Counted from the first letter of the stretch, positions 33,580 to 45,439 are shown. The stretch: 64,000 bases of DNA from Paralithodes platypus (GCA_032716605.1 CM064519.1:16254259-16318258), one strand, 5' to 3'. Notes: generated from the sequence alone by a model not told the origin. Made by a program: numbers and translations.

Positions 33580-34695
33580 TGTATTGCATAAAGCTTTGGA
33601 CAGATACAAACGCAGAAAACTTTGTAGAATGGAAATAACCGAAAATGGAGTTACCTCAGCTGTTAGTGGGTAACTGGTTTAGAAATTTGAAAATTGTGTG
33701 CTATAGTTCTCGCAAATTCCATTTTGTCCTCAATGTCCTAACGTATGCCATATTCATTCTCTGTTAATTAAGGAGACATATCATTTGTATCTGCATGAGC
33801 TTCAGCCACAATGTTCCCAAGAGTGTTGGGGCTTGCACTGAACATTAATAAAATATATAAATAAAAGGCGAATGTAGTTTTAGATATTTCCCAGAGATTT
33901 TGACAAATTGAATTAATGGCAACAGTCTTATTAGGCTGTATTTTATTGCTTCAATTTATTTTTTATGGATAAAGTAATTTTTGAGTGTATGATTCTAGGT
34001 ATGAAAAAAGGCAATGCGCATAACCTATACCGGGGTGTTGTTATAAGGATATTACACAACGACGCCCTATTTAGTACATTCTATCTTTAACTTCATCAAT
34101 CTGACGCCTCGCTTCCAGAGGAAGCGCCCCAAAGGGATGGCCACGGCAGAAACTGCCTCCCAGCTCCCAGACATGTCTCCACTGACCCACTCCACAGTGC
34201 CATTTCCACTAAGTGGATTATGATCCTTAGCACTGAAAAAACAGACCCAGAGCAGTCCCTCACCCGGATGGTAGTTCCACCACTGTTTTGCTATTTTATT
34301 TACCCCAGTGGGGTCCTGGCTGGAGGCATACCAAGCACAGGAATTTTCTGAACATAGGAACCAGCGGTCCACTGCTCCAGAAGCTTATAATTTATTAAGC
34401 TTAGGAGTCTAGAAATGAAACGGTATCACAAATAACGGACTACTATAGGCCTTTCCAAAAGTCCCTAAATTTGTCTAATGTTAACGTGGAAAAAATATAA
34501 AGCGCGTCCTAGTATACTTTAAGTTAAGTAACTCAGAAAATCGAGTAAAAACAATAAATATGTTATATTGTTACGACTTAGCTAGCGACTGACAACTCAT
34601 CCAGTATAGCATTTCAACAAGTAGCGCTCAACCAGTACCAACTCAGCAAATATACATGAAATACATGTAATAACGAAAACTTCAGAATAACACTT
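33580..34695. other. Mostly unique sequence; one weak minus ORF and a half fold-back
   Basis: Minus ORF 34372-34067 (101 codons, W-rich) overlaps a GAAGCGCCCCAAAGGGATGGCCACGG block. That block faintly resembles the RTE-like 3' end in the reverse orientation, so it may be a repeat remnant. I assign no function. At about 34563-34640 lies a half copy of the ACCAGT fold-back (CTCAACCAGTACCAACTCAG). Confidence 0.4.
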
Positions 34696-34699
34696 ATAA

Positions 34700-35030
34700 G
34701 ATAAGATGCACATCTTTCTATTTCTGGCTGCTATTAGACGATTTTATTCAGATTATGAAGGATATATGGAAGTCAGAGGGTTAATTGAGAGTTTATACAC
34801 ACAATTCGCACAGACCCTTCCTAAAGTATTTACAATCCTCTAATTATAACCAGAATATAAAGTGAAAAAAAGTCATAATCATCAAAGGGTAAATATGATT
34901 CAGATATAAAGTAGTTTAATTAATTACCATTAAGCCCTACACCACCATGACGCATTATCCTTTTCTGGCTAAAATTAGATAATTCTATGCAGTTTAAAAA
35001 GGACCTACTGTAAGTTACTAACAGGGTTTA
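34700..35030. mobile_element. Two diverged family B pieces
   Basis: 34705-34895: GCTGCTATTAGACGATTTTA with TTCAGATTATGAAGG and an inverted CAATCCTCTAATTATAACC arm, the B4-type subfamily. 34930-35020: TTAAGCCCTACACCACCATG with AAATTAGATAATTCTATGC, left half only. Confidence 0.6.
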
Positions 35031-35854
35031 TCGAGTTCTATTTACTCATTTGAGAAGTATAGGTAGATTATATACTTAAGAAACTCTTCTATTGGTAAGC
35101 AACATATGACTAAAACTAACGTAATGGTGTTGAAGGGACTTTCGAAAAAACAGCTACTAATGAATTAATATTTCCGCCAGGTGGAGAACCTAGTATTTTT
35201 ACTATAATAATAAATTATAAGCTGTATTATGCATTTTCAAACAACGAAGGGCGGTGCGCTCACGGTATAGTAACATAGAAGGTAGACGCACCGAATTCTT
35301 GAACTCATATACATAAAGGCTTCTAAAAAGCACTAATCAGACTTCTATTAATTATTTTTATTTTGCGACTTCACGCTCAACCATGGTACCGTCATAATAT
35401 AAGATATAGTTGTCGGAATAACGTTGATTATTCTATAAGCGAATATTTAGTGAAGTATTCGTATACCATCGTTTGTTGACATAGGCTCCGCTATAGTGTT
35501 CTCTCTGGCCGTCAGAGGGCACCACCGTCCGTTCTTCTCCCCCCCCACTCACCATTTCGCTTCGTAGAAATCTATGTTCCCTCTAGCTGGCCATATATTT
35601 ATACAAATCATCTCTCCACATCCCCTAGGCCTTCATACACCCTCACACGCCATCACTGGGTGAAAGTTGATGAGTGTCAGAGGCAAACTACGTGAATTTA
35701 AAGGAAGTTAAGCAAGGGATAAACGAGATTCCGTTTAGGCCTAGCTTTTCTCCCGACCGACCGACGAATCCAGTATCACCAACACCTTCGTAATATCTCT
35801 TCATATAAACTACACATATATCAAATAAGGTCCTGATGTGGCGGCGTCTACGCT

Positions 35855-36430
35855 GTGGGGCCACCTCCAGAGGCTGCCAACCGCGGATGGCTGCCGACCC
35901 TCCACGGCCGAAGACAAAATCAACGACCAGTGGAGGAAAACCGGATGCCGGCCGCGGGGAGCAGTTTCGGGAGCCAAACCGTCACAACCATCCCCTGCCC
36001 CCTCCCTGGGGGCACTGGTCCTTGGAGCGGCTTCGGTCGCGCCGGGAATTTCCACACCTCTCACACCACACATCACACAGTTTTTCCTACACCGATAAAT
36101 GACTCTCCGGCTGTCATTTCTCGAAGACTTCTTCTAGCCAGAGACATTGAGAGCAACCCAGGACCCACGTACACATACATATGTCCAACTTGCTCAAAAC
36201 CCATCACTTCGAGTCACCATACTAAGGGTTCAGTTCTCTGCAATTCATGCGGGAACTGGACCCATTTCACCTGCACAACACTTGCCTCCAAGAAACACTA
36301 CACAAACACCTGGACCTGTTCCTCATGCCCCTCCCTCTCCCAGTCAAATCCCTCGCCTAAAACCCGCCCACCTCTCCTCCTCAACCCACCTAACCTTCCC
36401 ATATCATCCACTCCCCCCCCCCCCCCCTAA
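35855..36430 (+). CDS. Retrotransposon N-terminal region: 2A-like motif and PHD-type zinc finger
   Basis: The frame is open for 191 codons. Residues 97-104 read DIESNPGP, matching the 2A consensus D-(V/I)-E-x-N-P-G-P, preceded by a leucine/arginine stretch (SRRLLLAR). 2A sequences make the ribosome skip a peptide bond at G-P (established for viral and some retroelement 2As). If functional here, a ~103-residue leader would be released from the downstream protein. Residues about 110-158 form a Cys4-His-Cys3 pattern: CPTC, a 15-residue gap, CNSC, H and C four and seven residues later, then CSSC. This is PHD-like spacing. A proline-rich tail follows. The frame ends in a run of about 17 Cs (36410-36427); the next domain continues in another frame, so a slip in this run probably broke one longer ORF. 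The start ATG is uncertain, because the leader is GC-rich and several ATGs precede the motif. Confidence 0.72.
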   Translation: MGPPPEAANRGWLPTLHGRRQNQRPVEENRMPAAGSSFGSQTVTTIPCPLPGGTGPWSGFGRAGNFHTSHTTHHTVFPTPINDSPAVISRRLLLARDIESNPGPTYTYICPTCSKPITSSHHTKGSVLCNSCGNWTHFTCTTLASKKHYTNTWTCSSCPSLSQSNPSPKTRPPLLLNPPNLPISSTPPPPP

Positions 36431-37820
36431 AACCCGTCCACCTCTCCTCCCTAACCCACCTAACCTTCTCATACCATCCACATCCTCAACTCAACACACC
36501 ACACCCCATCCCATCCTAATCCATTCCAACCCCATCTCCTGCTCCCCAATCCCCACCTCACCCATCCCCCCCCCCCAGGCGCCCCCCCCCCCATCCCATC
36601 CTCGTGCAGCAGCACCCAACATACATCGTGCACATAACATTAACATTCTTCAACTGAACATAGATGGCATCAACACAAAGAAACACGAACTCTCACACTT
36701 CATCAAACAACACAACATACACATTGACATCTTACAAGAAACAAAACTCCGCACAACACAAAAAACATCCACATTTCATAATTTCACCACCATCAGACAA
36801 GACCGGGCTGTCGGCGGGGGCGGTGGACTCATCACCCTGGTACACAAAGAAATATCATACATAGTAACCAGTGTACAAACCAAATCCCTCCTTCCCCCAA
36901 ATGATAACACAACAGAAATACAGTCAATTAAAATACGCACTGGCAACAACTCCAACATAACCATCATAAATACAAACCTCCCTCCCCAAACATCCCCTAC
37001 AGTACCAAATGAATACAGACCACACTTACAACACATCACAAACACCCCACACATCATCCTGGGTGGTGACTTCAACGCCAAGACGTCTGCCTGGTTTGTC
37101 GACAACCCCGACACAGACAGAGAGCTGGTACTACAAAACCAAACAGATAACCTCATCATCCTTAACGACATCCATCAACATACCCATATTCCTCACCAAG
37201 CCCTCTATAACCCATCATCTCCAGACATCACCTTTTGCTCCCCAGAACTCGCCCCCACAACATCCTGGAGGGTGGTCAGAACCTTAGGCTCTGACCACCT
37301 CCCGATCATTATCACCACCAAAACCAGACTCACCCCAGCTAGCCACAAACACACTCACACCAATTATAAAAGAGCTAACTGGGAAGCATTCACAAATGAG
37401 ACAGAACAACACTTCACAACTCTAAACAGTACACCCATCACTAACATCAACAATGCTGTACACATACTCAATACAACTATCCAAAACGCTGACAAGAAAC
37501 ACATTCCAAGGGTAACAGAAAAAGACAACCCCAACTTCACACCAGAAATTCAAAACCTCATCAGACAACGCAACATACTGAAACACTCCCCAGCACCCAA
37601 CACACAAGACATCACACAACAAATTCAAGCACTCAACACCCAAACTAACAACAAAATACAAGAACAACAAAAACTAAATTGGAATAACTTCCTACAAACA
37701 CTTGATCACAAAACAAACCCCAAAAAACTCTACAAAACACTAAACAGCATCACATTTCCAACAGCAACACAACACAATCACATGCTGCATCACAACAACA
37801 GACTCTACTCCTTCATGTAA
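36147..37820 (+). CDS. Retrotransposon endonuclease region (EEP/AP-endonuclease family)
   Basis: The meaningful part starts after the C run, at about residue 95. ILQLNIDGI near residue 166 and the acidic block ILQETKL near 195 are the first catalytic motifs. IILGGDFNAK (about 303-312) and LGSDHLPII (about 380-388) are the last ones; together these residues define an intact AP-like endonuclease that nicks target DNA. The linker NPNFTPEIQNLIRQRN and the LNWNNFLQTLDHK segment lead to the RT. The frame closes at 37820. Comparison with the minus copy shows two single-base losses (near 37757 and 37788) that shift it out of frame from the RT. Confidence 0.85.
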   Translation: MRATQDPRTHTYVQLAQNPSLRVTILRVQFSAIHAGTGPISPAQHLPPRNTTQTPGPVPHAPPSPSQIPRLKPAHLSSSTHLTFPYHPLPPPPPKTRPPLLPNPPNLLIPSTSSTQHTTPHPILIHSNPISCSPIPTSPIPPPQAPPPPSHPRAAAPNIHRAHNINILQLNIDGINTKKHELSHFIKQHNIHIDILQETKLRTTQKTSTFHNFTTIRQDRAVGGGGGLITLVHKEISYIVTSVQTKSLLPPNDNTTEIQSIKIRTGNNSNITIINTNLPPQTSPTVPNEYRPHLQHITNTPHIILGGDFNAKTSAWFVDNPDTDRELVLQNQTDNLIILNDIHQHTHIPHQALYNPSSPDITFCSPELAPTTSWRVVRTLGSDHLPIIITTKTRLTPASHKHTHTNYKRANWEAFTNETEQHFTTLNSTPITNINNAVHILNTTIQNADKKHIPRVTEKDNPNFTPEIQNLIRQRNILKHSPAPNTQDITQQIQALNTQTNNKIQEQQKLNWNNFLQTLDHKTNPKKLYKTLNSITFPTATQHNHMLHHNNRLYSFM

Positions 37821-39744
37821 ACAACAAGCAAACACTCTCATCAATCACTTCTCGCATGTCGGCCACCTAAAACCTCACAAAGACGACCGACGTGTCATCC
37901 GACGTAAGAGACAATTCCCCACAGACCCTGACTATACACCCTTCACCAATCACCAGACAAAGCATATCATCAACAATCTCAAGCACTCACCCGCCTGTGG
38001 CCTAGACAACATAAGCAACATACACCTGGGACCACAAGGCATACAAGCACTCACTAACATATCAAACTACAGTTATTCACACAACACAATACCAGACATT
38101 TGGAAGCATGGTATCATCATCACATTCCCCAAACCCAACAAAGACCACACGCTACCCTCCTCGCACCGCCCCATCACACTCCTTTGCTCCCCCTCCAAAG
38201 TCATGGAACGCCTAGTATTACAACTAATTACACCTGACCTACCCCTAGGTCCAATACAACATGGCTTTAGGCCACTGCACTCCACAAACACTCTTCTCAC
38301 AGACCTTACACAAAGAGCTTTCGACGGCATCAACTCAGCTAGACCACAACACAGATCACGATTAGCCACACTCGACATTAGTAAAGCCTTCGATGCCATC
38401 CCCCGCCACAACCTAACAAACAAAATCTACAACACAAACATGCACAACACAAAAAGGTGGCTGGCCAACTTCCTAGCAGTCAGATGTGCACACGTATCTT
38501 TTGCCGGTCAGTCATCTAAAATCAGAAACTTTCCAAACGGAGTCCCACAAGGATCCGTCCTATCGCCCACACTCTTCAATCTGTACATGCACGATATAAC
38601 TACATCCAATACGCCCCAAATAAACTTCGCCTCCTATGCAGATGACATAACACTCACATGCACACACCATGACCCAAAAAGAGCAACAGATCTCCTTCAA
38701 CCCTATCTCAACACACTACGTGGCTGGTGCACTACAAACAGACTTAATCTAGCCCCAGCCAAATCCACCGCAACCCTGCTCACAAGTTGGACAGAACACA
38801 AATACATCCCTCAACTCACCATAAACAACACACCCCTAACACATACACACACACCCAAAATCCTAGGAGTAACATATGATACTCATATGACATTCAAACA
38901 GCACACCACAAACATTAAAAAGAAACGGACACCCAGACTTAACGCCCTCAGGTCACTTGCTCACACAAAATTTGGACACCGCAAAGAAACTACCACCACA
39001 GTATATAAACAACACATAAGATCAGTGATGGAATACGCAAGCCCAGCCTGGGCTTCTAACCTAGCTGAAACACATAAGACCTTGCAGACTATTCAAAACA
39101 AAGCCCTGAAGATCATTACAGGCTGCACAGCTACTGCACCCACAGATCACCTACATCAAGAAACCAAAATCCTCAAAGTCAAAGACCATCTGGACATGAG
39201 AGGCACTCCATTCCTGGCAGCAGCCTCCACGAACCAAGACCACCCACTAAATTACATGGCAACACACCCACAGACACCGAGAAATATCAAAACAACACCC
39301 AGCACACGGTATCACACACAATTATTGTCCCCTCTCCCTCCCTGCCCACCCCGAACCAACTTCCAGAAGCACATCCATACTCATATCTCTCACCGATCCA
39401 TCCACTCACTCACAGACAACACGCAGCTGCATGCACGACCTCCCGAAATCCATCCTTCCGAATCCTCCCTTCCTCGCGAGGACAGAGTCCACCTGGCCAG
39501 GCTGAGATGCGGACACCATCCAGCTCTCCTGAGCTATCAGAAGAGACTGGATGACTCCGTTGTCGACGCCTGCCCGGGATGTAACACAGCACCCCATACC
39601 ATTAAACACATCATAGAAGACTGCATTTCACACAACCACTTACGCCAACAACACAATCTACACTCAATGAGAGCTCTGTGGGAAAGCCCGATCGTGGCCA
39701 TGGCCTTCCTCAGGGACCCGGGGCTGTTCGGCCAGGCAGCTTAG
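37821..39744 (+). CDS. Retrotransposon reverse transcriptase region
   Basis: The open frame from 38203 has 513 codons, and homologous residues in the same frame begin just after 37800 (INHFSHVGHLKPHK, CGLDNISNIHLGP, KPNKDHTLPSSHRPITLL). RT blocks: [36 protein letters not shown], and the YADD box at about residues 144-147 of the 513-codon frame. Then come a thumb region (VMEYASPAWASN, IQNKALKIITG) and a C-terminal C-x2-C...H-x4-C motif (CPGCNTAPHTIKHIIEDC), a zinc-knuckle-like element found in several APE-type retrotransposons. No RNase H domain. Catalytic residues are intact; only the upstream frameshifts inactivate the copy. Confidence 0.87.
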
Positions 39745-39769
39745 GGAACAACAAAAACAATAACAATGC

Positions 39770-40305
39770 TAACATGTAGCTTGGGTCCTACTACAATAAT
39801 ATTATCGATATTAATCGACATTACTCTACATATTAGGTAATTAGGTCAACAAAAATATCATCGCATTTCCGCGGTAAAATTTTAAGTGACGTCGGCTATA
39901 TACTACCTCATAGCTGTATATATATTCTTCAAATGCAAAAAATAACAACTTTAGCAAATAGACTAGGGTCCTGTCACACTATATATGTATATGTTTATCC
40001 ATGTCACTTAACATTTTCGGTGGTAAACGCAATATACTGATCCTGTTAGAACACCATATTTAGCTTGGGAGACGGTAAAAGTCATTCAGTGACGTCACGG
40101 AGGCCCAAACAAGTGACTGTCGTGGTTCCAATACTACCGCCATGCGCCTACCTCCTTATGTTACTATACCGTGGGTGCGCTCCTCGGTGCCATTAGCAGT
40201 GGCGAACTCAACATAGGTAGACATACAGTAGGTAGGTAGGTATACACTTTATTCGTTTATAGCCAATCACTTCAACAAAATTGAATAAATTTATTTTTAG
40301 ATAAA
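39770..40305. other. Unique sequence between retrotransposon and RTE remnant
   Basis: No ORF or known repeat, apart from the right arm of the 4.9-kb inverted pair at 40141-40185 and a short GGTAGGTAGGTA at 40232. Confidence 0.4.
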
Positions 40306-40309
40306 TCAT

Positions 40310-40440
40310 CATTATTATTATTATTATTATTTGTTATTTATTTATTTATTTATTTATTTTTTTTATTGCCAGACGAAATTCCCGAGAAGGGGTGGCCACG
40401 AACATTATGCGTTTGTCACGAATCGCTAGGACAGTCTAGG
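40310..40440 (-). mobile_element. RTE-like 3' terminus
   Basis: (ATT)n and (TTTA)n precede TTGCCAGACGAAATTCCCG and GAAGGGGTGGCCACGAACA. Read on the minus strand this is the last ~70 bp of an RTE-type element with an AATAAATA tail, as at 20.43 and 21.96 kb. Confidence 0.6.
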
Positions 40441-40599
40441 TCAAATTTCAAAAATTATAATAGGTTTATATAAAAAGAAATTGGCAGTTTGTTACACAAT
40501 AATAAAGTTTATTTAATACATATATAATTGGTAAGGTAAGTATCAAATAAAATAATGTTTTTGACATACTGTGGGTAAAAGTTTCAAAATATTTCATTA

Positions 40600-40640
40600 C
40601 ATGACCAACTCGCTATAATATATATATATATATATATATG
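40600..40640. repeat. Short (TA)n run
   Basis: ATAATATATATATATATATA at 40615-40639. Confidence 0.9.
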
Positions 40641-40849
40641 ACCAAATTACAAACACTTCATGGGACAACAAGCAATACAAAATACAAAACTCAAAATCTG
40701 TTAATTAGACCAGGCAAAACGCAAGTTGCGGAGAGCAACGTCCTCCCTCTCTCGTGCATGTGTGTGAGTGTGTGCAAGTGTGTGTAGGCCTACATAAGGC
40801 GGACATAAGTAATTAATATAAGGGCAATGGACAATAACGGCTGCAAGTG

Positions 40850-42655
40850 TGAGCGACCTTGGAATATGAAGGCTGCCATAGGGGACACCATAAGACTTGT
40901 GGTATCAACATACCCCAAGGTGACTACAGCAAAGATGTGCGCGAGGAGTTTAACATAGTTTGGTTATGTCAATCCTGTTCAACTCCCTAGCAGCCTATGC
41001 CAACTACGGAGTTAGAAAATATAGGTCAAGACTCTCCTCCTGCTAAGCATTTCAATTCTACAGCAACTTCCAATCTCTACTCCACTATGCAACTCTACTT
41101 ATCAACGATAGCCGACGACCAACTGTCTCCACCATCACATCAACAAGAATGTTTATGTCCAAATATGGCACAACTTCCTAACAATGATGTGCTAACATTT
41201 GAAGAGCCCCAAGTTTTTGAGGAATCTAACCTTGAAAGTACTATACCTGTTCATGACATCGCTAGTGGCAGTGAAGAAGAGCCAGTGAATTTTGTTGTGA
41301 TTCCCAATGCTTCTAAATTAAATGGTGCACTCCTAGTGGAAAGGGGCTACACATACAAGGATGGGACGATGAACACAAAAGGACAACAAAGTTGGAGGTG
41401 CACAGTACGAAACAAAGATACCATATGCCTAGGACCCATGCCGTAGACTGAACCACATTCCATCCGAGCAGCACAACCACACAAGTGCACTCCAAGTGAC
41501 TGTGCCCTACCTGATGCTCAGATCAAGTCTCGCTTGCATTCAGAAGGGCAGGCATTTTCCTTTGTTTCAGGCTCTACGATTGTCAAAGAGGCCATAGAGA
41601 ATTACATTCATTCAGATGCACCATGCACTTCTCTACCCAGGTGTACCTACCCAGGTGTACCTTCCCTGGTCCGCTTAACCAACTGGTGCCGTCAGAAACA
41701 AAGCCCAATACATCCAAAGAGCCTGGATTTTGAGTGGGTCAAGGAAGCAATTCCTTTTGATTTTAAGCAGGTGGACCTTAGAGCGTGGGATCAGCACGCC
41801 AGGTAATATTTTTTACTGCATTCATACTTTTAATTTTCGGTCAGCAGCAAAAACCTGGTATGTGGATGCAACTTTCAAGACTGCAAAAGCCTTTCTACCA
41901 GCTCTGGAGCAAACATAGTTTCTTAAGCAAAGTTAAAATATACAACAAGCTCCAATGGTGTTTGTACTCAAGTCTCTGTACTCTAAACTGGATTATAAAG
42001 TTGTGCAGGAGTTCATAAAGTCTTTTCTATCAACTACATCATTACATTCAGTGAGGATGGATTTCGAGGCAGCTGTGTGATATGCATTCAATGAGGTCTT
42101 TCCAGCAATAGCCTTGCGAAGTTGCAATTTCCACTGGAACCAGGCAGTGTGGAGGAAACTAAAGGAGTATGGTTTATGTAATTTGTATAGACAAGTCCAA
42201 ATCTGCAACACAGATCACTACAACTTTCCAGGAATTTCAAAACTTACTTGGGCCATATCTCATCAAGGTTTTCACAAACTTTTAGAATATATTGAAATCA
42301 CTTGAATTTCTTCAGACATATTTCCACCATCTTCTTCTTGTGTATTCGGCCATGCAGTAAGAATAAATAATGATTTAGAAGGTTGGCACCACAGTCTCAA
42401 TAAAATGTGTACAACGGCAGGAATTGACAATAATATAAATGTGTATGAATTAACTGAAGTCCACAAGGAATGCCAGCAGGTTGCCACTCATCACCAACTC
42501 ATAACAGAAGATCATTTACAACGACGCCAGCGAACTCATTTAAATATTACCAAGCCAAAATCTTTGATATTTGGGCAGCTTTCAGTGACAAATGTATCTC
42601 GCCTAGCCAATTCCTCCAACAAGTCTCGATTTTTTAAGCAAAGTCCGAAATAAGA
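40850..42655 (+). pseudogene. Mutator-like (MULE) transposase with PHD and FLYWCH fingers, copy 1, decayed
   Basis: Fragments in order. (1) 40860-40987: a PHD-like finger remnant, HHKTCGINIPQGDY then IVWLCQSC. (2) ORF 40997-41446, whose C-terminal third (VVIPNASKLNGALLVERGYTY...WRCTV) is the start of a FLYWCH zinc finger (lysine-leucine, GY-x-Y, W-x-C). (3) 41640-41790: LDFEWVKEAIPFDFKQVDLR, the linker. (4) 41860-42305: MULE transposase core, with YVDATFKTAK, then MDFEAA and CNFHWNQAVWRKLKEYGL (C-x-F-H-x-x-Q-A-V). (5) 42360-42653: RINNDLEGWHHSLN and VHKECQQV...EDHLQRRQR, the C-terminal part. Stops and frame changes separate the pieces. Mutator-like elements encoding FLYWCH proteins are known in animals; the PHD-FLYWCH-MULE order is what I read here. 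Confidence 0.78.
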
Positions 42656-42964
42656 GGAAGAAGACTAACTAAATATTCAAATAAGTTTCAATATATAATC
42701 TTTTACTGGTACCTATTTTATTTTTATTTGAATCATATTTAATAGGTAAGTTACTTTTATGCATTGCATAAATCTTACACTATTAAAGTAATGTAATAAG
42801 AACTGTAAACCATAAGACAATGTATACAAAAACGTATAATTACGAAATGTCTCTGAAAGCCTGATTACAAACCCTTTTAAATATAAATATAAAATTTAAA
42901 TTAGCAAATCAATATTAAGCATAAGAATATTATAAATAGTCAACAAATACAGTTGAAATTATAA

Positions 42965-43325
42965 TGTAAAACTTGCAAAATAAACAAACCAAAACGTATA
43001 CGAACACAACTAATCAAAATCGCTATGTGGAAACAACGCATTAAGTAAAATAATCATTTATAAATAAAAGAACACAATCCACCACATAGGGTGTATATTA
43101 CTACATGAGCAAGTTAATCTGTTTCCCAAGCAAACTAATCGCACACATAACAACGCACTATAGTCACGTTCAAGGAATTAGTCAATTTGGGAAGTCTGGG
43201 ATGTTCTGGTAATTTGTACTAAACTCTGCATGAATAAAGAAACTACAATTAGTGTCAAAATTTTCTATTAAAATCAAATTTGCAACTTGACAAGACATTA
43301 AAATAGTAAACATTACACATGGCTA
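42965..43325. mobile_element. Dispersed 0.37-kb element E, copy 2
   Basis: ATGTAAAACTTGCAAAATAAACAAACC through CTATGTGGAAACAACGC, CCACCACATAGGGTG and CAACTTGACAAGACATTA. More diverged than the other two copies. Lies between the two MULE relics. Confidence 0.72.
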
Positions 43326-43329
43326 TCAC

Positions 43330-43860
43330 TAACGATAGTGCTATCGGGTAGTACTACACTATACACAAAATAAAATAAAAATAAAATGAAGTTTCGACAG
43401 AGGTTCGACGGTGAACCGTCCAATTAGCGCCGGTGAACTGGCAGTCAACACTGAGTTATGGAAGTTGTCCTAAAAAAAAGTTTAAGTCACCAAAATTCCA
43501 ACCCGTTTTGTCACCACTATGATTATTAGTCCAAAAGGCATTATTAGTAGCTTGGTTCGAAACTCATAAACCACTCCAATGTATATTCTCACCCAGGATG
43601 TCACTAAAGTACGAAAGAGCGGAATGTAGCGAATTATACCGAAATATATAGTTCCATTTCGCTTAATGTCACTCCATTTCGAAATACAACGGACACATTC
43701 TCGTCTCGTGTTTTTTGCGCTTAGCGGGAATGTTCAATTTGAGTTTTTCGAAATTTATCATCATGAGAAATTGTCATGTAACTTTTTTTCGACAAAGAGC
43801 ATTGCGTTTCCCAACTTAAGTCGGTCAACACTAACAAGTCGTCGAGGTGACCCCAACTTT
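43330..43860. other. Spacer between element E and MULE copy 2
   Basis: The small ORF 43666-43980 runs into the PHD part of MULE copy 2; its first 65 codons have no recognisable domain. Nothing else seen. Confidence 0.4.
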
Positions 43861-45439
43861 AAAATGGCATCTCTACCGGCACCTCATATTAAGTACCTAT
43901 GTTCTGGATGTGTCAAGGATGTCCGTCCTAAACAACAGGCTCTATTGTGTGATTACTGCAATAATTGGAGGTACAGGTAGTGTAGGACATCAATATCCCT
44001 GACCGAATATAGAAACATTACCAGACACCTTAAAGAAGGTGGAACTTTTCTCTGGCATTGCCCGGATTGCCCCGATATAATGCTAAATAACAGTACTGTA
44101 CTGATAATAGATACAGCAACTAACACTTTCGATGTCCCAGCAATGGATTTAGATGTCCACGACACCATCGACGACCTAACTACCAACAATTCATATGTCA
44201 CAGTGGATTTAGATGTCTGAGACATATAATCAAGCAATTGCAATGGATTTAGATGATAACGACACCATCGACCTTCTACATGAGCGATCCATTTTAGCGA
44301 CCCATTTCAGCAGAACTTCAAGAATACCAACCGATTCGCTTGGATATTATTCCCACTGGAACCAAGAGGGAGAAGCTAAGACTACATAGCTCTGATGGAT
44401 ATACTGAATATACTGTATATACCATCCACAAAGAAAAAAACAAATTTAACCTACTGGACTTGCAGTGTCCGCCAGAAAGAAAATATATATCTAGCAACTG
44501 TTATAATGCGTGGAAATACATATATCCCAGGTGTGCATGCTCTCAACCATCCGGGTAAAGCCGGCCTTCTGGCCTCTACAAAATTGTCCCATCAATGTTG
44601 CCAAGCAAGCTAGTCGTTTTCGCCAAGCTCAGCAACCACATCATCCTAAGCAATTAGACTTTGAGTTGATGTATGAAAGCTTACCCAAGGAATTAATAAA
44701 GGCCGACATAAAGACATGCTACGATGATGGCCAGGCAACATCTTTGTCACCTAGTCATGGCCACCAACGAACAACTAAAATTCTTAAGTTTGTCCCGGCA
44801 ATGTAATATTGACGGGGCTTTTAAAGTAGTACGAAAACCGTTTTATCAATGAATTTAAATTTGTAAATTTTTAAAGTCCGATGATCAGACAAAATAAGTA
44901 GGCCTACCTTTAGCCTTTATCATGAATGGAAAGCGCCAAGAAAGTTATGAAAAAGTATTCAAAGAAATTAAGGATTTAATCACTGAGCCAGAAGTCTAAG
45001 GTTATTTTAGATTTCGAAATTGCATTGTGGACATCTGTTACGACTGTGTTTCCTGATGTACATGTGCATGGGTGCACATTCCACTGGTGTCAAGCTGTAT
45101 ATGGAAAAATTCAAGAAGTTGGATTGACAACTGCCTACATGGAACATGGCCCAGTATATGAACTCTTACAACAACTTTTAGCACTTCCCAATTTGCCAAG
45201 GAGAGACAAGACCATTTGAAGAATTAAAGGAGTGAGCATCACACTTTGAGCGGACAAAAAAACTCAGATCATATGCACCAGGCATGCTTTGAAAATAAGG
45301 TGTGGTCTGTAAAAAAATTGTGTGAATTTCATCGCCTTATCAGAACTAACAATGACTTGGAAGGAATGCATCAGCGAATTAACAAACGAGCAGGGATGAT
45401 CATCATCGTCCATCGATCTCCTGAGTGAAAACATCATTA

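Larger units (their letters stand above)
35838..39768 (+). mobile_element. Non-LTR retrotransposon with 2A-like motif, PHD finger, EN and RT
   Basis: About 3.9 kb. Order: GC-rich 5' leader (35838-36090), 2A-like motif (36143-36166), PHD-type finger, proline-rich spacer, AP-like endonuclease, linker, reverse transcriptase, C-terminal Cys/His motif, stop at 39744, and an AACAAC-type tail. The leader recurs in a small derivative at 46.92 kb, so the left limit near 35838 is probably close to the true 5' end. The minus copy at 50.3-52.9 kb shares more than nine bases in ten by eye. Domains are listed in the next entries. Confidence 0.88.
35253..40185. repeat. Inverted repeat pair about 4.9 kb apart (possible DNA-transposon ends)
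   Basis: Left 35253-35292 and right 40141-40185 share the inverted core ACGGTATAGTAACATA with flanking GGTAG(A/G)CGC and GTGCGCTC-like blocks, about 40 bp with a few mismatches. The 2A-bearing retrotransposon lies between them with about 0.5 kb and 0.4 kb of unrelated sequence inside the arms. No transposase-like ORF was found between them. Confidence 0.55.

Noticed and set aside
34067..34372. Minus ORF of 101 codons, tryptophan-rich
   Set aside because: No recognisable domain, no splice or Kozak support, and the DNA faintly resembles an RTE-type 3' end; left as unassigned.
35855..36102. Reading the GC-rich leader as a separate host gene
   Set aside because: The same leader recurs in a shortened derivative at 46.92 kb attached to the retrotransposon 3' end, so it belongs to the element.
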